9,825 bases of DNA from positions 1-9,825 of the forward strand of contig JAJYZK010000088.1 of the NCBI GenBank assembly GCA_021799945.1, in the 5' to 3' direction. The notes beneath the pieces are model-generated. The model was not told where the DNA came from. It worked only from the letters and a program-made list of their open reading frames with translations, and ran no database searches. Origin of the DNA: Acidobacteriota bacterium. GTDB lineage: Bacteria; Acidobacteriota; Terriglobia; Terriglobales; Acidobacteriaceae. Below, one piece after another: positions 6,101-9,825 of the stretch. Position 1 is the first letter of the stretch. Each line of letters begins with the position of its first letter. Made by a program: the position numbers and the translations under genes.

Positions 6101-6767
6101 CTCCATCGGCTCGTCGCCGGATTCTCCGAATGGCATGAACGCCTATAATCCCGGGCCCGAGTACGTGCCATCCTATCTCGACCAGCTCTACCAGGTGAAA
6201 TTGGTGGGCACTTACGAACTGCCGTTTGGGCAGGGCAAGCCCTTCCTGAATTCCAATCGTCTGCTCTCGGAGGTCGTGGGCGGGTGGTCTTTCAGCACAA
6301 TTCTGAATTACGGCGGGGGCAACCCATTCGGCGCGACCAACAACTACAATCCGCTTCTGGTGAATGGATTCGACCGTCCGAATATTGTGCCCGGAATTAA
6401 ACTTACCACCTACAGCTATAAGCGAACCATCGATTACTTCACAGGCAAGAGCGCGACGCCTCCTGTCCAATTCCCCACCAACGCCTTTGCCAACACCGGG
6501 CCCTGGGCGCTGGGCAATTCCGTCCGCGCCTATGCGGCGCTCCGCACCCCGGCGCTCGCCATCGAAAACTTCGACGCCATCAAGAACTTCCGGATTGGCG
6601 AGCGGGTGCAGGCCAGTCTGCGCGTCGATTACTTCAATGCCTTCAACCGGACTCAGCTCCAGGGTCCGGATGGGAACTCGCTGGATTCGACCTTCGGCCA
6701 AGTCATCAATCTGAGCTCGCAGATCAGCAACCGGCAGGGGCAGGCGACCTTCCGCGTGGAGTTTTGA
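3174..6767 (+). CDS. TonB-dependent receptor/Oar-like outer-membrane protein with carboxypeptidase-regulatory domain
   Basis: The product is 1,197 residues. Residues 1-43 form a signal peptide (RRK, then a Leu-rich core ending PLQA). Residues about 45-127 form a carboxypeptidase-regulatory-like beta-sandwich (VSGTITDPSGAVIPGAKLTV, GLIPGDYSVVADATGF). A plug-like region at about 140-280 and the conserved NNFGFTVGGPVTIPKLYNGK block near 299-318 come next, then a long beta-barrel ending in the outer-membrane signature ATFRVEF with C-terminal Phe. This architecture is highly expanded in Acidobacteriota. It should sit in the outer membrane and take up or bind a large or scarce substrate, powered by TonB, although I could not assign a TonB box. 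Two CxxC motifs (Cys594/597, Cys711/714) and a Cys-Cys pair (548-549) are unusual for a barrel. It is the first gene of the apparent operon. The substrate is unknown. Confidence 0.93.
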   Translation: MTHELNGTALPLGGRRKAFALATFLPGLLLLFCVGALQVPLQAQVETGVSGTITDPSGAVIPGAKLTVTNTSTGVATTAICSSVGAYTIVGLIPGDYSVVADATGFQTVRTSAIVEIARMATVNITMPPGATNQTINVQASSISLDTTSPVIGTTLEPELVKTAPLEINSLARQIDEFMYLAPGVQGNAGSHNINGGVTFENEVQFNGVPVAFVQYAGNQTYINPPYESVSEFRVNSSTFDPQFGLGQGAVTYNMASGTNDLHGDAFEILRNQLFDSVGFFPVRFGSNGKPEAPIDQQNNFGFTVGGPVTIPKLYNGKDRTFFHVSSDWFVQNLAQTAVGTVPTAAMKTGDFSHFVDANGNLIPIYDPLTGKPFPNNIIPSGRISNLSKTILPLIPNPNRPGLVSGLVSNESPAISSVPIDQTLWAYTLDETINPRQSVHFSQWLDTVTSPFLSAAPIVPVSNPLQSEINSTDLGSGYLLNYVDSVTPNLVVTAGGDWIGNIIGEHNANSTATFAGVADSTAFPLITFDGQNAPTEWGDTTPGSFLECCSGGLTVINNRMLGLVFVNNWLWNKGRHTFNFGEQFRRTFQDIVDCVQCAGTFNFSQRTTSTPDSSDPNFGLYGSSFASFLLGQVDASERIFSSEVKLRNQEYAFYGQDEIKINKRLTVNGGLRWDIMVPFTAVNNNILFVNRTEANPGAGGLPGAMTKFGNCAGCAGITRAAIHWRDFQPRLGFSYQINQKTVIQSGFYMTYLVGGAYEYGTAESASFMSDLLNGSFLRASTGSNVPGYGSWDSQALPEPQPTPFSPSIGNAGIVFDFPYNKRNPPGALPNAPSVGVAPYDSSWSFRVQRELPDDMYLTVAYVGNRAIHLPTTLELSNQPNPSVLRYGTLLGENILAPAVVAAGFTPPYPEYVQQFGGSATLEQALTPYPQFGGFFPVYEMDGTAFYNALQVEAEKRFAGGLSYLANLTISRNLANTSIGSSPDSPNGMNAYNPGPEYVPSYLDQLYQVKLVGTYELPFGQGKPFLNSNRLLSEVVGGWSFSTILNYGGGNPFGATNNYNPLLVNGFDRPNIVPGIKLTTYSYKRTIDYFTGKSATPPVQFPTNAFANTGPWALGNSVRAYAALRTPALAIENFDAIKNFRIGERVQASLRVDYFNAFNRTQLQGPDGNSLDSTFGQVINLSSQISNRQGQATFRVEF

Positions 6768-6781
6768 TCGGACGCTGAACT

Positions 6782-6822
6782 AGGCCGCAGGCTGACACCA
6801 TCCCGCCGCCAGCCAGCGGCCT
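6782..6822 (+). promoter_or_regulatory. Long intercistronic hairpin between receptor and hydrolase genes
   Basis: AGGCCGC (6782-6788) pairs with GCGGCCT (6816-6822). After a single A-A mismatch, GGCTG (6790-6794) pairs with CAGCC (6810-6814): 12 pairs around a 15-nt loop. It starts 15 nt after the receptor stop and ends before the next ribosome binding site. No T-tract follows. It probably stabilises or processes the receptor mRNA, or partly terminates transcription, so that receptor expression exceeds that of the downstream genes. Confidence 0.6.
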
Positions 6823-6861
6823 CAGTAAGAGGAGCGACCGGGAGCACAAAGGAGCATAACG

Positions 6862-8328
6862 GTGTTTTTCCATGGGATCAGGCTGGCGGGAGCCCTTCTG
6901 CTGGCAATGTCCGTTCCTTCCTTAAGAGCGCAATCGGTGTCCACCGATCCGGCCAATCCCCACTATTATTTCTTTAACGGAAAGCCAACTCTTCTAATTA
7001 CATCCGCCGAACACTACGGCGCGGTGGTGAACGGAGACTTCAATTACCTCGCATATCTCGACGCCCTGCATGCATACGGGCTCAACTATACCCGGATCTA
7101 TCCCGGCTATCTCTTCGAGCCCATGGGCAAGTACATGACGGGCAATACTCTGGGAGTCAAGCCTGCCAGCCTGGTCTTGCCCTGGGCGCGAAGCGATCGG
7201 CCGGGATATCTTCTCTCCGGCGACAAATTCGATCTGGACCGCTGGAACCCGGTCTACTTTGCCCGGCTCAAAGATTTTCTCAGCCAGGCCGCCAAACGCG
7301 GCATCGTGGTCGAAATCTGCCTCTTCAATGGCCAGTATGACGACACTTGGCCGCTGAGCCCGCTCTATTCCGAAAACAACATCCAGGGCGTAGGTCACAA
7401 TGGCTATCGGGACGCTCAGACGCTCAAATTTCCCGATCTGGTGGCCAGAGAAGACGCCTATGTCCGGAAAATCGTGCAGGAGGTAAACTCCTTCGACAAT
7501 GTAATTCTGGAGGTCTGCGACGAACCCGCTCTTTTTACCCCCGTCGATGAAGCCGGACCGTGGGTAGGTCATATGCTCGCGGTGGTGAAGCAGGCGGAGA
7601 CCGGCTTGCCCAAGAAGCACCTTGTCGCGCAGGAGGTGCAGGGCCCGATCGACGGTCCAATCGATTACGCCGGGAGCCCGCTTTGCGGAGTCGTGGTGGC
7701 GCAATACCTTTGGCATACCCACGACTGGGAGATGGGCGGCCTGCAAGGCCTTGACCGGGAGTATCGATGGAACAAGCCGATTGAGCAGAATGAAACTGCG
7801 TATTTTCCTCTCTACCCGGGAGACGCGGTGGCGGATTCGCGCCTGGAGGCCTGGGAGTTCATGGTGGGCGGCGGCGCCGGATTCAATCAGCTCAACGGGC
7901 TTTTCACGGCGGAGGATCCCGCCGGAAACACGCCCGACAATGAGAGGCTGCTCACCGCGTTGCGCAGTCTGAAGCAGTTTCTCGGGAGCTTCCAATTCGA
8001 CCGGATGGTTCCGGATCGCGGCTTTGTTGTGAGCGGAATGGACCGCGAGACGCATTACCGCGGCCTGAGCGAGTATGGTCGGCAATACGCCCTGTATATT
8101 CATCACGGGGAAGGCGGCGACGGGTCCCTTTACACGGCGAAAGCGGGAACCTACCGGGAAACCCTGGTGCTCAACCTGCCGCCCGGGAAGTACGGAGCCG
8201 AATGGGTGGATCCGGCCACGGGGAAAACCCTGGCCGCGACCAGCTTGGAACAATCCGGCGGCCTGCGGGTGATTTCCACGCCGATTTACGCCCTGGATAT
8301 CGCCCTGAGAATTGTGCGGGAGCCCTAA
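6862..8328 (+). CDS. Secreted clan GH-A-like (TIM-barrel) glycoside hydrolase candidate
   Basis: The product is 488 residues from GTG 6862, supported by AAAGGAG at 6848-6854 with 7 nt spacing. Residues 1-23 form a signal peptide ending LRA. A TIM-barrel-like domain follows: LDALHAYGLNYTRIYPG near 67-83, LSQAAKRGIVVEICLFNGQY at 140-159, and FDNVILEVCDEP at 211-222, where family GH-A enzymes usually have a strand-4 NEP with the acid/base Glu (here Glu221). NKPIEQNETAYF (304-315) supplies the likely strand-7 nucleophile Glu311, then SRLEAWEFMVGGGAGFNQLN. The last about 90 residues form a beta-sandwich (LVLNLPPGKYGAEWVDPATG) like those in DUF4038/apiosidase-type proteins. It follows the receptor gene and precedes the PLP enzyme gene. 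It should act in the periplasm or outside. The substrate cannot be read from sequence, and I cannot assign a CAZy family. Confidence 0.75.
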   Translation: MFFHGIRLAGALLLAMSVPSLRAQSVSTDPANPHYYFFNGKPTLLITSAEHYGAVVNGDFNYLAYLDALHAYGLNYTRIYPGYLFEPMGKYMTGNTLGVKPASLVLPWARSDRPGYLLSGDKFDLDRWNPVYFARLKDFLSQAAKRGIVVEICLFNGQYDDTWPLSPLYSENNIQGVGHNGYRDAQTLKFPDLVAREDAYVRKIVQEVNSFDNVILEVCDEPALFTPVDEAGPWVGHMLAVVKQAETGLPKKHLVAQEVQGPIDGPIDYAGSPLCGVVVAQYLWHTHDWEMGGLQGLDREYRWNKPIEQNETAYFPLYPGDAVADSRLEAWEFMVGGGAGFNQLNGLFTAEDPAGNTPDNERLLTALRSLKQFLGSFQFDRMVPDRGFVVSGMDRETHYRGLSEYGRQYALYIHHGEGGDGSLYTAKAGTYRETLVLNLPPGKYGAEWVDPATGKTLAATSLEQSGGLRVISTPIYALDIALRIVREP

Positions 8329-8384
8329 TTCGGCTCGATTGCGATGCGCTTCCAGACGGAGGTCAATGAAATGGAGAGGCGCTC

Positions 8385-9437
8385 TTGCTGAAATCCGAGA
8401 TCGATACGCCGGCCCTGGTGGTGGATCTGACGGCGATGGAGTCCAACCTGCGCCGGATGGCCGCCTTTTTTGCCGACGGCCCCACGCGACTCCGCCCGCA
8501 TTACAAAAACCACAAATCTCCCGCGCTGGCCAGGCGCCAGATGGCGCTGGGCGCGATCGGGATGACCTGCGCCACGGTAGGCGAGGCGGAGGCGCTGGGG
8601 CGAGCGGGGATCGCCAGCATCCTGCTGGCCAACGAGGTGGCGGACAGCGGAAAGATTGCGCGCTGCCTCCGTCTCAGCGAGCAGACGGATCTGATTGTCG
8701 CCGTAGATAGCGAGCGGATCGTCGCAGCCTTTGCCGCGGCCGCCTCCCGGCAGAACCGGCCGCGCGTGGTGGTGGACGTGGATACCGGCATGGGCCGCTG
8801 CGGCGTACCGCAGGGTGAGCCGGCCGCCGCCCTGGCGCAGTTTGCCGTCGAGAAGGGGCTTCATTTTCGCGGCCTGACGGGGTATGAAGGGCATTGCGTG
8901 CGTCTGGCCCCCGGACCGGAAAAAGAGCGCGCCATCCGCGAATCGATGCGGAAGCTTGCCGACACGGCCGAGTTGATCCGGTCTCGCGGCATTCCGGTGG
9001 AGATTGTGAGCGCGGGAGGAACCGGAACCTATTCCATCTCCGGAAGGCTCCCGGGAATCACCGAGATTCAAGCCGGATCCTATCCGTTCATGGACACCGA
9101 TTACGCAACCGTGTGCCGGGATTTCGAGATGTCGCTTTCCGTGCTGACCACCGTAATCAGCCGCACGGGCAACCAGCGCATCGTGCTCGATTGCGGGCTG
9201 AAGTCGCTGAGTGGGGAGCGAGGGCTCCCCACACTCAAAAATGTCGATGGCGCGCGCCTGCGCCGCCTCAACGCCGAACACGCCATCGTCGACATTCTGG
9301 ATCCTGCATTGCCGGTTCAGGTCGGCGATCGGTTGGAGATCTGGGCTCACTACAGCGACGCCACGGTAAACCTGCACCGGAGAATCTATGGGCTTCGCGG
9401 AAATCAGGTGGAGGAGACCTTTATCCTGGAAAGCTGA
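8385..9437 (+). CDS. PLP-dependent D-threonine aldolase/D-serine dehydratase-like (DSD1) enzyme
   Basis: The product is 350 residues from TTG 8385. GGAGAGG (8373-8379) precedes it by 5 nt, and no upstream in-frame ATG exists between it and the previous stop. The N-terminal alanine-racemase-type barrel begins EIDTPALVVDL. PHYKNHKS holds the PLP lysine (Lys41), followed by CATVGEAEAL, VVVDVDTGMGRCGV and the phosphate-binding VSAGGTGTY (208-216). The C-terminal domain has AHYSDATVNLHRRIYGLR, the metal-binding segment of D-threonine aldolases and D-serine dehydratases. Known members cleave D-3-hydroxy-amino acids to glycine and an aldehyde, or dehydrate D-serine. Here the His and Asp ligands are spaced HxxD (His322, Asp325) rather than HxD or HxC, so the reaction should not be assumed. 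It is cytoplasmic, with 56 bp to the gene before and 49 bp to the gene after. Confidence 0.88.
   Translation: MLKSEIDTPALVVDLTAMESNLRRMAAFFADGPTRLRPHYKNHKSPALARRQMALGAIGMTCATVGEAEALGRAGIASILLANEVADSGKIARCLRLSEQTDLIVAVDSERIVAAFAAAASRQNRPRVVVDVDTGMGRCGVPQGEPAAALAQFAVEKGLHFRGLTGYEGHCVRLAPGPEKERAIRESMRKLADTAELIRSRGIPVEIVSAGGTGTYSISGRLPGITEIQAGSYPFMDTDYATVCRDFEMSLSVLTTVISRTGNQRIVLDCGLKSLSGERGLPTLKNVDGARLRRLNAEHAIVDILDPALPVQVGDRLEIWAHYSDATVNLHRRIYGLRGNQVEETFILES
9211..9232 (+). repeat. Perfect 9-bp inverted repeat inside the PLP enzyme gene
   Basis: GTGGGGAGC (9211-9219) and GCTCCCCAC (9224-9232) form a perfect stem around a GAGG loop within the coding sequence (segment SGERGLPT). It is followed by ACTCAAAA. 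The stem is strong enough to affect elongation or mRNA decay, but it may simply follow from the conserved amino acids. Confidence 0.6.
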
Positions 9438-9461
9438 GGGATCCGCGCTCCCCTGATCCTC
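9436..9461 (+). promoter_or_regulatory. Intercistronic hairpin overlapping the PLP enzyme stop codon
   Basis: GA (9436-9437) and GGATC (9439-9443), with G9438 bulged, pair with GATCC (9455-9459) and TC (9460-9461), giving 7 pairs around an 11-nt loop. The hairpin starts within the TGA stop and ends directly before the duplicated ribosome binding site of the next gene, so it could modulate coupling between the two. Confidence 0.4.
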
Positions 9462-9488
9462 GAGGAGGTCCCATAGAGGAGGTCCCAT
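9462..9488 (+). repeat. Tandem duplication of a Shine-Dalgarno unit before the DUF6282 gene
   Basis: GAGGAGGTCCCAT occurs at 9462-9474 and again at 9476-9488, a 14-bp period. Each copy contains AGGAGGT, a near-perfect anti-Shine-Dalgarno match. The first copy leads to ATA (9473-9475) and the second to the start codon ATG (9487). From GGAGG to ATG the spacing is 4 nt for the near copy and 18 nt for the far copy. Confidence 0.85.
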
Positions 9489-9825
9489 GCCCGCTCTGCC
9501 CGACTGCCTGGAAGGCGCGATCGACCTTCACGTGCACAGCTCTCCGGATGTCGATGCCCGGCGCTTCGACGATCTCGATCTCGCCCGCGAGGCGCAGCGC
9601 GCCGGCATGGCGGCCATCCTCATCAAATCGCACCAGAACTCCACCGTGGAGCGGGCCTGGCTGGTCTCCAAAGTCGTGACCGGAATCAAGACCTTCGGAG
9701 GTCTGGTGCTGAACGCCACGGTCGGCGGCCTCAATGTCGATGCGGTAAAACTGGCCGTCTCCATGGGCGCCAAGGAGATCTGGATGCCGACCCGGTCGGC
9801 GCGGAATCACCGGTCCTTCTATGGA
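9487..9825 (+). CDS. DUF6282-type predicted metal-dependent hydrolase, 5' part
   Basis: The gene runs off the right edge; 113 codons are present. The start is fixed by the strong Shine-Dalgarno immediately upstream. IDLHVHSSPD (residues 12-21) supplies the His-x-His metal-binding motif (His15, His17) seen in amidohydrolase and PHP-like barrels. LAREAQRAGMAAILIKSHQN (32-51) adds Lys47 and His49, then FGGLVLNATVGGLNVDAV and KEIWMPT follow. This order matches DUF6282 proteins as I recall them, which have no established substrate. It is probably a cytoplasmic hydrolase acting with the PLP enzyme encoded 49 bp upstream. The rest of the protein, including further metal ligands, is outside the window. 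Confidence 0.8.
   Translation, partial: MPALPDCLEGAIDLHVHSSPDVDARRFDDLDLAREAQRAGMAAILIKSHQNSTVERAWLVSKVVTGIKTFGGLVLNATVGGLNVDAVKLAVSMGAKEIWMPTRSARNHRSFYG

Noticed and set aside
6994..8253. 419-residue minus-strand open frame
   Set aside because: It is a shadow of the secreted hydrolase gene, which has a signal peptide, a ribosome binding site and family motifs.
8320..8336. GAGCC/GGCTC hairpin around the hydrolase stop codon as a terminator
   Set aside because: It has only five base pairs and no T-tract, and the next gene follows closely with its own ribosome binding site.

Overview
The window is GC-rich (by eye around 60%), with all recognisable genes on the + strand. It looks like an Acidobacteriota chromosome, most likely a Solibacter/Bryobacter-type member. 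The main support is a 1,197-residue outer-membrane receptor with a signal peptide, an N-terminal carboxypeptidase-regulatory-like domain and an Oar/TonB-type barrel, an architecture greatly expanded in that phylum. The taxonomic call is inference.

Layout. (1) 1-699: the 3' end of an LsrF-like class I aldolase/thiolase, followed 2 nt later by a small antibiotic-biosynthesis-monooxygenase (ABM) domain protein. The pair resembles the LsrF/LsrG pair of AI-2 catabolism. (2) 700-1316: no protein gene. It holds a strong hairpin, a sigma70-like promoter with two phased GTAAGTT boxes, and about 190 nt that folds into several helices and ends in a terminator-like hairpin plus T-tract. This is a candidate small RNA or structured leader and the least explained part of the window. 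(3) 1317-2498: an AraC-family regulator with a cupin-like sensor domain. (4) 2499-3173: a 675-bp regulatory gap with a post-gene hairpin, a 14-bp perfect palindrome flanked by extra half-sites, another hairpin, and five tandem copies of a 14-bp unit ending just before the receptor's ribosome binding site. (5) 3174-9825: an apparent operon of TonB-type receptor, secreted clan GH-A-like hydrolase, PLP-dependent D-threonine aldolase/D-serine dehydratase-like enzyme, and the first 113 codons of a DUF6282-type metal-dependent hydrolase. Gaps between these genes are 94, 56 and 49 bp.

Working together (inference): the receptor would import a compound across the outer membrane, the secreted hydrolase would cut a polymer or conjugate outside the cytoplasm, and the two cytoplasmic enzymes would process a hydroxy-amino-acid-like or related small product. 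The AraC-type protein upstream is the obvious candidate regulator. I do not recognise this four-gene combination as a described pathway.

A recurring feature is short tandem duplication just before start codons: a 13-bp period before araC, five 14-bp units before the receptor gene, and a 14-bp duplication of the Shine-Dalgarno itself before the DUF6282 gene.
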